Assembly (NCBI RefSeq): GCF_008831285.2
Contig: NC_045149.1
Location: forward strand, 9,576,417 to 9,640,416
Origin: Nymphaea colorata
Taxonomy: Eukaryota; Streptophyta; Magnoliopsida; Nymphaeales; Nymphaeaceae
Direction of reading: 5' to 3'
DNA: 64,000 nt
Shown here in pieces: positions 33,258 to 44,003 of the stretch. The notes under the pieces were generated by a model. The model searched no databases and had not been told where the DNA came from. It worked only from the letters and a program-made list of their open reading frames with translations. Position 1 is the stretch's first letter, and each line of letters begins with the position of its first letter. Both the position numbers and the translations under genes were made by a program.

Positions 33258-34160
33258 GAGTCGATCGGAAATCCAACAGGGATGTCATTACAAGGTGCTA
33301 CTTCACCTTATTGCCTACACCAACCACTTTACAACAACATTTGAACATCAAGTTGACTGGAGATAATTGTTTACCATGGGAATCGCAATTTGTACCTCTG
33401 GTTTATTCATATGATTTGCTTGGGTTCATCGATGGTTCTAAACCATGTCCGAACCAATATATGACTAGCAGTGATGGGAAATCCCAATCTATTAACCTTG
33501 AATATGTGACTTGGATGAGGCAAGATCAACTTCTCTTAAGTTGTATTGTCTCCTCATTGTCTGAAACTGTTCTTGCGGAAGTAGTTGGGCTTAAGACAGT
33601 CATATGAAGTATGGACTGCTCTTAAAAAGTCCTATGCTGCCCATTTTTGCTCAAGAATCATGCAACTCAAGGAACAACTGCAAGGTCTTAGGAAAGAGAA
33701 CTTAACTATGGATGACTATTTCAATAAAGCCAAGTGTTCGCTCACCAACTCGCCGTTGCTTCAAATCCAGAAGAAGAGGAAGATTTAATCATGCATATCT
33801 TGAGAGGACTTCCTCGTGAACACTCAGCCTTCAAAACATCTCTGACCACTCGTATAGATTCAATATCCCTCAGTGATTTGCATAGGCTTCTTCTCACACA
33901 AGATACGCAACTTAAAGCACAAGATTTGGATCATGAAACATTTACTCATGCTTCTCATTATGCCCAACCATATTCAACTGGAAAGGAAAATTTTAGACAG
34001 CCCTCAACGCTTCAAAGAGGTCATGGCTGAGGCTGAGGCAGGCCTGATTTTGGACGTGACAAATCTGATTACGGTGGAAGAAATCGTATTATCTGTCAGT
34101 TTTGTGATAAAATATGCTATATTGCCAAGAATTGTTTTAAAATAGCAAGAAAAGATCACA
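33258..34160 (+). pseudogene. Copia gag, frameshifted
   Basis: The likely start is ATG at 33258 (MESIGNPTGMSLQGATSP), with a frame change near 33330 into LNIKLTGDNCLPWESQFVPL, where copia gag usually has a Trp-x-Ser block. Another change lies near 33600 before EVWTALKKSYA, SRIMQLKEQLQGL and MDDYFNKAK, and another near 33755 before IMHILRGLPREHSAF. The zinc knuckle (34092-34133) reads CQFCDKICYIAKNC and lacks the expected His. The leader between primer site and gag (32400-33257) has no recognisable gene. Confidence 0.8.
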
Positions 34161-34219
34161 CAGGAGCAGCAACTATCAACTCGAATGCGTCATCATCCTC
34201 AAATGCTCAGATATATCAC

Positions 34220-35340
34220 TCTACTCCTCATATGTTAGATGATGCAAATTGGATTCCTGACAGAGGAGCAACACATCACATCACCAATTCTCTTGGATCA
34301 ATGACAATGCGTGAACCATATGAAGGCAACTACACCGTTAAAGTTGGGGACGGATCAGGTGTGTGTATTCAAAACATTGGATAAGCTTTTTTCATCTTCC
34401 TAAATCTACTGTTGCTCTGCGAGATATTCTTCATGCTCCTAAAATTGTTCATAATCTGTTACCTGTGAATAAATTCTACAAGGATAATCAAGTTGTGTTT
34501 GAATTTTCTGTCAATCATTTTGTGGTGAAGGAACGGTGCACAGGGGTGGTCATCCTACAAGGAAGAAGTAACAATGGTCTCTTCTCCAACTCCCACAACT
34601 AGAAAGCAATCAACGTCAAACTGAGAAGGTAGCACTCTATGGAGAACGGATGACTATTAGTAGATGGCATGCTAGACTTGGACACACTGCTTTGAATAAT
34701 GTTCATTTTATATTGAGAAAATTTAAACTTCCTTTTGAGTATGATGACAAAAACAATAACTTTTGTGATGCTTATCAATCTGGAAAATCACATGCTCTTC
34801 CTTTTCCTCCATCCGATCACAAAGCCACTAAACTGCTTGAAGTGGTTCACTTAGATATATGGGGTCCAGCTCCCTTGATTAGCAAAGACAAATATCGATA
34901 CTATGTCTCATTTATAGATGAATACTCGAAGTTACATGGATTTATTTTCTGGCATATAAGTCTGACATTGAAAAGGCTTTTAAAGCGTTCAAGGTAAAAG
35001 TCGAAAATATTTTTGATTCAAAAATAATTTTTTTTCAATCTGACGGTGGTGACGAGTATGCAACTCTTAACAAGTTCTTTCAAGATCATGGTATTGAAAG
35101 AAAATTTTCATGTCCGTATACACATGAGCAGAATGGCACAACTGAAAGGAAACATCACACCCTTGTTGAAATAGGCCTCTCACTTCTTAAATATGAAGGC
35201 GTTCTAGCAGAATTTTGGACTTATGCATTGAGCACAACAACTTATTTATTGAACCGCGTTCCCACAACAGGTCTCAAAGGCAAGTCTCCGTTTGAAATTT
35301 TACTCCAAATACCTCCAAATTATAAATTCTTGTGAGTGTT
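34220..35340 (+). pseudogene. Copia protease and integrase, decayed
   Basis: Protease: the active-site region reads WIPDRGATHHITNS, where the family has Asp-Ser-Gly, so the catalytic triplet is lost. It continues LRDILHAPKIVHNLLPVNK. Integrase: the zinc-binding region RWHARLGH.. is followed by CDAYQSGKSHALPF, in which the second Cys of CxxC is Tyr. The core keeps HLDIWGPAP (first D), FQSDGGDEY (second D) and EQNGTTERKHH (E) but is split by a frame change near 34960-35000. A stop occurs near 34382. Confidence 0.85.
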
Positions 35341-35849
35341 TGGCTGTGCCAGATACCCAAATTTACAACCTTATCATCATCACAAGCTTCAACCTTAGTC
35401 CTCCAAACATGCCTTTCCAGGATACTCAAAAGTTCACAATGGCTATCTATGCTACAACCTCCAAAATTCCAAAATCATTGTCAGTCGAAACGTTGTGTTC
35501 AATGAATTAGACTTCTCATTTCTTGAACAACCAAAACCATTCCAATCACTATAGTACCACCACACCGATACCCATTTTTTTACCTATACTACCTACCACA
35601 ACTAGCTCTCCCTCAAATCACCCAACACCATCATCTCAAACCACCCCTCCACGTGATTCAACTACCACTCCAGCTACACATCTTATACTGGACGAGTCAG
35701 CCATTCCTCCTCCTCCAGCCATGCCCCCTCTTCAAACCCATAACATGATCACCCGCTCACAAGATGGCACGGGAAGACCGAAATCCACATTTTCAACAGC
35801 CTACCCACTTCTCATTGCTCTTGTCACCCAATCTTACTTTGACCAGGAA
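35341..35849 (+). pseudogene. Copia integrase C-terminus and Pro/Thr-rich linker
   Basis: Remnants of the integrase tail, then a Ser/Thr/Pro-rich linker (PTTTSSPSNHPTPSSQ) ending at HNMITRSQDGTGRPK, the short motif that stands just before the copia RT. Confidence 0.7.
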
Positions 35850-36620
35850 CCAAGAACTTATGTTCAAGCCCTCAAAACTGAGCATTGGCAAGAGGCTATG
35901 GCAAAGGAGATACAAGCTCTTCATCAAAACGGAACGTGGACTCTTGTTCCACCAAACTAGACCTTTTCCATTATTGGGTGCAAATGGATCTTCAAGATTA
36001 AATGTAAAGCTGATGGAACTTTGGAATGCTACAAAGCTCGACTAGTCGCCAAAGGCTATGATCAAATTGAAGGCATTGGCTACTTTGAAACATTCAATCT
36101 TGTTGTAAAGCCAGCTAATATACATATGGTTTTATCTCTTGCTACTTCTCTTCAATGGCCTATAAAACAACTTGACGTCAATAATGTGTTTTTACATGGG
36201 AATCTTACTGAAGATGTATATATGGCTCAGCCTCCGGGATTTGAAGATCAATGCCACCCAGGTTATGTGTGCAAACTTCATAAAGCACTTTATGGACTAA
36301 AGCAAGCCCCAAGAGCATGGCATCATCATTTCAGTCAGTCGCTCCTACATATGGGTTTTAAAATGTCTCACGCGGACAAGTCCTTGTTCACCTTGACTAC
36401 AGGTTAGGTTAGGATTTTCGTCATGGTTTATGTCGATGATATCCTACTTACCAGAAATTCTATTGATCAAGTTACTCAGTTGGTTCATCGTCTCAGTGCT
36501 GCCTTCCCTCTCAAAGATCTCGGATCTTTACATTATTTCTTGCGTATTCAGGCCATTCCAATGTCAGAAGGATTGTTTCTCTCATAACAAAAGTATATTG
36601 TTGACATTCTAACTAGAACA
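35850..36620 (+). pseudogene. Copia reverse transcriptase
   Basis: Family blocks in order: ALKTEHWQEAMAKEIQALHQ, GCKWIFKIKCKADGTLE, YKARLVAKGYDQ, QLDVNNVFLHGNL (family usually DVKNAFL), KALYGLKQAPRAWH and the catalytic YVDDILLT (about 36430). Stops at about 35958, 36405 and 36585 break the frame, so no active enzyme is expected. Confidence 0.9.
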
Positions 36621-36623
36621 AAT

Positions 36624-37235
36624 ATGACTGGTGCCAAGCCTACCTCTACACCCCTTCTGACAAAGTCCTCACTGAGAAAGGTTGGAACACCATTTTCGGA
36701 CACCACTCTATATTGTCAAACTGTTGGGACACTTCAATATCTCACCATCACTAGGCCTGATCTTTCCTACGTAGTCAATAAAGTGTGTCAATTCATGCAC
36801 ACACGTACAACTGAACATTGGAATGCTGTAAAACACATATTACGCTATGTTAAAGCCACCTTCCATCATGGCCTTCTCCTCCACCAAAACTCATCAACTC
36901 AACTTCATGCTTACTCTGATGCAGACTGGGCTAGCTGCCCAAATGACCGCAAATCCACTAGGGCCTATGATATCATCCTTGGCAGCAATTTGATCTCTTG
37001 GAGTTTGAAGAAACAACCTACTGTCACTCAATCCTCTACTGAAGCTGAGTATCGGGCCGTCGCCAATACCATTACAGAGGTCCTTTCGCTTAAATACTTG
37101 TTACAAGATATGGGCATCTCTCCTTCCGAGCCACCAACACTTTGGTGCAACAACATTAGTACCACCTATATGACGGCGAATCCAGTTCTTCATCAGAAAA
37201 GTAAACATATTGAACTAAATGTACACTTCGTTTGA
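36624..37235 (+). pseudogene. Copia RNase H
   Basis: The open frame includes RPDLSYVVNKVCQFMH, HAYSDADWASCPNDRKS (first Asp), QSSTEAEYRAVA (Glu) and LWCNNISTTYMTANPV, where the family has Cys-Asp-Asn, so one catalytic Asp has become Asn. A stop follows HIELNVHFV, then related sequence continues (VKHIPTSQQLVDPLTKALP). Confidence 0.9.
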
Positions 37236-37375
37236 GATCTTGTGCCCCACAGACAACTCTCTGTCAAACACATTCCTACCTCTCAACAGTTGGTGGACCC
37301 TCTCACCAAAGCCCTACCCACAGATGCCTTTGTTTGAGGACGGTTTAAACTCAATGTTCGCTCAGGACTATTGAG

Positions 37376-37387
37376 TTTGAGGGGAGA
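37376..37387 (+). other. Polypurine tract of the copia element
   Basis: GAGTTTGAGGGGAGA-type purine run directly before the 3' LTR. Confidence 0.75.
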
Positions 37388-37759
37388 TCTTAGCATCACA
37401 GATCAAACGGACGCCCAATCTGGAGTTGATTCTAGTGGACAAAAATGTGTTGATGAAAATGGAAAGAAAATTGAGGAAAGTAGAAATCAACAATCCCTTG
37501 ATTCCAGCGACAAGAAAAGAGAAACTGTCAAACCAGCAAAAGAAAATTCAATCCCAATGCATGGATCAACCAATTTGTAAACCAAAGGAAAGATATCATT
37601 CCAACAGTGGCTTGATGTAACATTTTCTATATATATTACTGGAACCTCACCTAACAAAATCAAGGTGAGAGAGGATCGTCGTGGATGTAGGAGAACAATC
37701 TTTCGAACCAAGTTAAATCATGAGTGACTTATACTTTTGCATATGCTTGAATTCTAACA
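37388..37759 (+). repeat. 3' LTR of the copia element
   Basis: Copy of 32020-32387 with several substitutions. Its last 66 bases (37694-37759) also form the start of the first unit of the tandem array. Confidence 0.85.
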
Positions 37760-38092
37760 GTGGGAACGCGTCCTGTAGGCAATAGTGATGACTCTCTCCT
37801 CTCGCTGGTGGGCACCAGTGGCATATGTAATTGATTTTTGAATGTTGTTGCCAGACGAGAAAGGCTGCTATTGTATCAGACGGATGAGGGTCGTGCGCCA
37901 GCCGAGCCCTAACCTTCTTCAGTTGCAGAGGGGAGGCGAGATTTCTGCAAAGGCTATCATTCCACTTCAATATTTACCTTGTCAATGTAAGCTCAGCAAC
38001 AGATGTCTGATGGATGACAGAGGAGACATGTGATAATGAGAACTGTAGCTCCTATGACTCCGCCAGCCTTCATCCTTTTTTATCTTCGTCTG

Positions 38093-38131
<39 letters not shown>

Positions 38132-40679
38132 CTTTGATATATACATATAATTGTATAACCTAAGTTGTTTTGACCGAATCTGTAGATAAACATATGCTTA
38201 ACATTTGTTTTGACCGAATCTATAGGTAAACATATGCTTAACATAATAAAAAATGTTCGCATCAATCTTTTATTTGTATTGAAAATATTTATATTGTGCT
38301 CGACCAAGAAGATTTAGTTGCACTGCCAACCATCGATTCATTTATTAGAACGAAGCCTCGATACATATTGAAGTCACTCTCACATGTATATGGATTAAAA
38401 GAGGGTAGATTTTGATTTTAATATACGAAACGACTGAGGATAGTCATGTATTAATGATATTGAGAATGCTTGAGGAGTTCCTTTGATTTAACCGGTTTCT
38501 TGCTGTGCTTGCCATCTAGGTCAGTTGGTTACAATGGGGATACAAACACTTCAGACTCATGCATGTTCGGTCATTTGATTAATTATATCTCATGTAATAG
38601 GATTTGCACTTTGTCCCGTACACTCCACGAACGATTTTTGAAAGTCAGCCCTAGACCTGTCTGAGCCCTGACCATATTTCTTACTTGCAAACTACCAGTC
38701 CAAATTGTTTACAATACTTCAAACCACGTTAAATCAGAATGGCTTATATTTTTGCCTATGCTTGAATTCTAACAGTGCGCATGCGTACTGCGGGCAATAG
38801 GGATGACTCTCTCCTCTCGCTGGTGGGCACCGACGGCATATGTAATTGATTTTTGAATGTTGTTGGCAGGCGAAAAAGGCTGCTGTTATATCGGACGGAT
38901 GAGGGTCAAACACCAGCCTAGCCCTGACCTTCTTCAGTTGCAGAGGAGAGGTGAGGTTTCTGCAAAGGCTATCATTCCACTTCAATCTTTACCTTGTCAA
39001 TGTAAGCTCAGCAACAGATGTAATGATGGATGATAGAGGAGACGTGATAGTGAGAACTTGTAGCTCCTATGACTCCAGGAGCCTTCATCCTTTTCTATCT
39101 TCCTTATGAATTATATATATGTATATACATATAATATCTTCGCTATATGGAATACTACAATGATTTGTATAATCTAAGTTGTTTTGACTGAATCTGTAGG
39201 TAAACATCTGCTTAACATTTGTTTTGACTGATTCTGTAGGTAAACATATGCTTAACGTAATGAAAAATGTTCGCATCAATCTTATTTGTATTGAAAATAT
39301 TTATATTGTGCTAGACCAAGAAGACTTAGATGCACTGCCAACCATCGATTCATTTATTAGAACGAAGCCTTGAGACATATTGAAGTCACACGCACACGTA
39401 TATGGATTAACAAAAGGCTAGATTTTGATTTTTATATGCGAAACGGCTGAGGATAGTCATGTATTAATGATATTGAGAATGCTTGAGGAGTTCCTTTGAT
39501 TTAACCGGTTGCTTGCTGTGCTTGCCATCTAGGTCAGTTGGTTACAATGGGGATACAAACACTTCAGACTCGTGCATCTTCGGTCATTTGAAAAATTATT
39601 TCTCATGTAATAGGATTTGCACTTCAGCCCGTACACTCCACAAACGATTTTTGAAAGTTAGCCCTAGACCTGATTGAGCCCTGACCATATTTCTTACTTG
39701 CGAACTGCTAGTCTACATTGTTAACAATATTCCGAACCATGTTAAATGATGAGTGACTTATATTTTTTCCTATGCTTGAATTCTAACCGTGTGCATGCAT
39801 GCTGCGGGCAATAGGGATGACTCTCTCCTCTCGCCGGAGGTCACCGGCGGCATATGTAATTGATAATTGAATGTTGTTGGCAGGCGAGAAAGGCTGCGGT
39901 TGTATCGGACGGATGAGGGTCGAGCGCCAGCCGAGCCCTGACCTTCTTTAGTTGCAGAGGAGAGGCGAGGTTTCTGCAAAGACTATCATTCCACTTCAAT
40001 CTTGACCTTGTCAATGTAACCTCAGCAACAGATGTAATGATGGATGACAGAGGAGACATGTGATAATGATATATATATATATAATATCTTCGCTATCTGG
40101 AATACTACGATGATTTTTATAATCTAAGTTGTTTTGACTGAATCTGTAGGTAAACATATGCTTAACATTTGTTTTGACCGAATCTGTAGGTAAACATATG
40201 CTTAACATAATGAAAAATATTCGCATCAATCTTTTATTTGTATTGAAAATATTTATATTGTGCTCGACCAGGAAAATTTAGATGCACTGCCAACCATCGA
40301 TTCATTTATTAGAACGAAGCCTCGATACATATTGAAGTGACACGCACACGTATATGGATTTAAAGAGGGTAGATGTTGATTTTAATATACGAAACGGTTG
40401 AAGATAGTCATCTATTAATGATATTGAGAATGCTTGAGGAGTTCCTTTGATTTAACCGGGTGTTGTGCTTGCCATCTCGGTCGGTTGGTTACAATGGGGA
40501 TACAAACACTTCAGACTCGTGCATGTTCGGTCATTTGATTAATTATATCTCATGTAATAGGATTTGCACTTCGGCCCGTACACTCCATGAACATTTTTTG
40601 AAAGTCAGCCCCAGACCTGACGGAGCCCTATCCATATTTCTTACTTGCAAACTGCCAGTCTACATTGTTAACAATACTC
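37694..40679. repeat. Three-unit tandem array, about 1-kb units, each starting with the copia LTR tail
   Basis: Units begin at 37694, 38710 and 39723 (periods 1016 and 1013); the third is about 947 bp because it lacks a block after its GTGATAATGA word. Each unit opens with the last 66 or so bases of the copia LTR (GAACCATGTTAAAT.. to GAATTCTAAC), then the same flank starting GTG. All contain TTGATTTTTGAATGTTGTTG, a doubled TTTTGACCGAATCTGTAGG block, a TA-rich tract (38096-38129 in unit 1) and TTGGTTACAATGGGGATACA. Each ends TTGTTAACAATACTC or a close variant. Open frames inside are short and repeat in each unit; none has a domain. Confidence 0.9.
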
Positions 40680-41262
40680 TTCGTGGCGAAAAGGAAAGGG
40701 GCACGAAGAGCAGGTGGGGGCATTCTCCGGAAGTGTTTTTCTTCGTCCAAGCAGACCTTCCACATCGATCTCTCTTCTTCTTCTTCTTCTAATCCTTCTC
40801 TGCTTTGATCTCCTTCGCTTCCTGGTTCTTTATTTTCTCCGTGACGTTCTTCTTTCGCTTTGGAACCTCTTTTTTTGCTTTGTCCGTTTCTGGAATAGCA
40901 GGGAGGTCAAGCAGACTCAGGTTTCCTGCGCGGATTTTTTCATGGGGTAGAGCATCAGCGGGGGAATTTGTCTTGGAAGACGCTGAAGATCTATTTGGAT
41001 CTGTTGTTTCCCTGCTTTTCTGCCTTGGTTTTCCTTTCTTTCGTGGTCATTGAGGTGGTTAGGGCTTTCAGTGTCAGTGGGGGAGAATGGATGAGTCCCG
41101 GCATTGGTAGCATGGAGGACAGCAATCCGTCGGTCTCGTCATCGAGTAATTCGCAGCCGGATGATGCCGCAATGGAGGCTGGGCTCGTCGAATTTGCAAG
41201 GTTCTGTTGCCGTTTCTATGCCGATTTGTGTCCCATTTGTTTGCGCAAGTACTTGAGTTGAA
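40680..41262 (+). other. Possible first exon of an unidentified gene
   Basis: GC-richer than its surroundings, with a TCTTCTTCTTCTTCT leader. An ATG at 41113 opens a short frame, MEDSNPSVSSSSNSQPDD, then LVEFARFCCRFYADLCPICL, stopping at 41259. Ser-rich starts and CT-rich leaders are common in plant genes, but I do not recognise this one and see no following exon that fits. Longer overlapping frames at 40714-41053 are probably translated leader. Confidence 0.3.
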
Positions 41263-41481
41263 CTTTTTTTATGTACTCTAGCAGTGGGTAATCGAGTTTC
41301 ATGGCCCCTCGTTTGAAATTTTGGACTCAGGAGATTTGTGGTATGGATTATTTCCATCGGCGCTGTAGCTTACACTTCCTGTCTATGTGGTTGATATGCA
41401 AATTATTTATTCTCCATTTTAGATAAAACTTCATTCATATGCAAGCCAGAGTTGTGAGGCATTTAAAACGTAGACTTCTAG

Positions 41482-41482
<1 letters not shown>

Positions 41483-41518
<36 letters not shown>
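41483..41518. repeat. (TA)n microsatellite
   Basis: About 18 TA units. Confidence 0.95.
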
Positions 41519-41519
<1 letters not shown>

Positions 41520-43609
41520 CATATTTTGCCCTAATTTCTCGGCCCTTTTGGTTATGAAACTGACACAGGGATAGGTTGAGATTTAGCGACTAGGTGTTCA
41601 TACCACCTTTGAATCAGGTTGGTACATGCAATGCTAGAGTCAAGTTCAACTTTTGAACTTCACATTGCAAGAATATTAACAGTTTAGATCTGAATAATTT
41701 ATGTTAGGGATCAAGTGTAATAAGTGTAATGTAGAAAGCATGTTCCAACTGTTCTTAGTCCTACCACATTTTGTGGCACAATGATGGGTGGTTCCTCCAA
41801 GTGGGACATAATGAAGTCAAATGGGACCTACTACTTCTATAACTCATAAACAACATTAAATTCAACCAAATTTTATCCAATTTGGGAGCGAATTCTCAAA
41901 CAAACTTGGTGAAAGATCAGCTTCACTAGTATAGTACATTGAGTAACTTCAGTTGCAACATGCAGTCACTTTTAGTGAGGTAAGTCCAGTATTTTCTTCA
42001 AGATCAAACGCCTCAATTCAATGTATAGCAGGCCTTTTTATCAGCATGTTCCTTTTTAGTCAATTTATACCAGGTCTTTTCAAGAATATGATTCTTTTTA
42101 TCAATGTATAGCAGGTTTTTTATGGTTCTTTAGTTGAAGAAAAAGAAAACAAATTAAGATAAGGAAAGTCTTAGTTGAAGAAGAAGGATAATAGACAAAA
42201 AAAAGAAGAAAAAAGTTAATTTTCATGGTTTTATTTATATTTCCTCTGTAATATGAATTTTCTTTTGAGTGGCAGGTAGCATGATTGTCATTTAAAAAAA
42301 AACATGTGTATTGATATTTACATGCAGCTGATTTATTTACTAGTTGAAGCTGTGACTATGTTTGTTATTTTGTTTGGTGAATGCTAATATATATGTTTAT
42401 GTTCTTGTTCAAATTGTTGATGAGGCATCAACGCTTTTAGATGAAGGTGCTAAAGCTTCTCTATTGATGTTATTTTTGGCAGTCTCAATAGCAGAAGAGA
42501 ACAAAGGTTAGCCGTTGTCCTAGAAGAAGTCAGAGTTTATCATGCCCTTTGTTGCTTGTTGTCTCTTGGAGTTTGCTGGCTATATTTTTTCTCTCAGCAT
42601 GTTTTTACCTGTTACTTGTTAAATTTCTTTTTAGGCAAGACCTTACAGGAGCTGATCTGTTAATTCAAAAGATGATTTGGACTTGATGGGTGACATTTAC
42701 CAGGTTTCAGGTTTGAGGTGACTGTGGAGTTTCAAGGAGCACTTTTGGCATACTACACACAGTGGGAAAATGATGCAGTTGAATGTCAACTAGGAAATTT
42801 GGATCCATGTATCTCAGACAGTATTACATGGACCATTGAGTAGGGTTGTATTATCAACTCATGTATGTTTATTTTTTCATGGCAGCTTGGAACTCAGCTA
42901 TAAGAAATTTAGGAGAAAAAGAATTCCTTGGCAGGGCTCTAAAGATGAAATTCAGTTTTGGGTGAAAATTAAAATTTGGTCACCGATTGCTTACAGAATG
43001 CTTGCAAGCCTTTCATGTAGTATGTTGGAACCTATGGTGGAGAAGCAATATGGTATACCATGGCAGTTGAAACGAAGAGAAAGTCAGGGCGCTTCATGTG
43101 TTGATATGGAGAAACTGTCAAGATGTATAGGTTTTTTGTTGCCTTTTGCTTGGGCTCATTTTTTGATCTATTATGGCCTTTTTGAGTGCTTGGGTCAAGG
43201 CATTTGAGGGTGTCGTTATTGTTGATGAATGCATCCCTGTATTTAGGTGGAGGGTTTCTTGGAGTGCTTAATTAAATAAAGGAAGTCAGAGAAGCTGGGA
43301 ATTTGAACATCTACTGCTGAGTCGCTGACCAATTCAAGCATTTTCATTCCTATTTTCCATCTTTTGTCTTATGAATATTTGTTCAATATTAAGCTGACCC
43401 AAATTTGTAAATGTGTACAAGTGTATATGCATTTGATTATCAAAACCGGAAAATTCTGTATACATTATGTTGTAGTTCTTATTATTTTTATTCATATGTG
43501 GCAACATTTTTAAATTATCTCTGTATTTGCATGAAATGCTGTCATTTTAAGTTTTTGATTTTGTAATAATAATTTTCTAAATATTTAATATTGACATTTT
43601 TAACTCATC
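41519..43609. other. No gene firmly recognised; scattered exon-like pieces
   Basis: Short stretches look like decayed coding sequence, for example DEASTLLDEGAKASLLMLF near 42420, VEFQGALLAYYTQWENDA near 42725 and a 123-codon frame at 42836-43207. I could not place any in a family. They may belong with the possible first exon at 41113. Confidence 0.25.
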
Positions 43610-44003
43610 GCGGAGGCCTTTAGTGGCATTCTTAAATTGCTGTAAAATCTGAATATTGACATATAAAGCAATTGACACTAACAATCAATAATGACATCTT
43701 CTTTGCTATAAAAAAAATTTCAGTGACACCCTCATAAAACTATAGAAAAATGTTTAATGGCACTTATTCTATGGAATGCCACTAAAAACTTTTCAGTGGC
43801 ATTATTCCAGTGCCATAACTGTAAGTATTTTCAATGGCATTATTAAGAAGGTCCCCATTTGTGGCACTGCAAAATTATGACATTAAAAGGAATCGACATC
43901 GGCACTTTCATGGCATTTTTCATGGCATGGTTTCTTCCCTACCAAAAACCTTTAGTAGCACATTCAAAATGCCACTAAAGGTCATATATCTGTTAGTGCC
44001 AGT
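43610..44003. repeat. Cluster of AGTGGCAT/ATGCCACT motifs, CACTA-like subterminal region
   Basis: About ten copies of GTGGCAT or its reverse complement ATGCCAC (or one-base variants) stand within 400 bases, e.g. TTTAGTGGCATTC at 43619 and AAAATGCCACTAAAGG at 43966. The cluster ends TATATCTGTTAGTG, which on the other strand begins CACTAACAGATATA. Dense subterminal repeats with CACTA ends are typical of that superfamily. No transposase is present. Confidence 0.4.

Larger units (their letters stand above)
32020..37759 (+). mobile_element. Ty1/copia LTR retrotransposon, decayed
   Basis: Complete structure: 5' LTR (32020-32387), the initiator-Met tRNA primer site (32388), gag, protease, integrase, RT, RNase H in the copia order, polypurine tract and 3' LTR (37388-37759). 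Every domain has stops or frame changes. Possible target copies are GTGCA (32015-32019) and GTGGG (37760-37764), matching at three of five bases. The 3' end is involved in the tandem array that follows. Confidence 0.9.
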
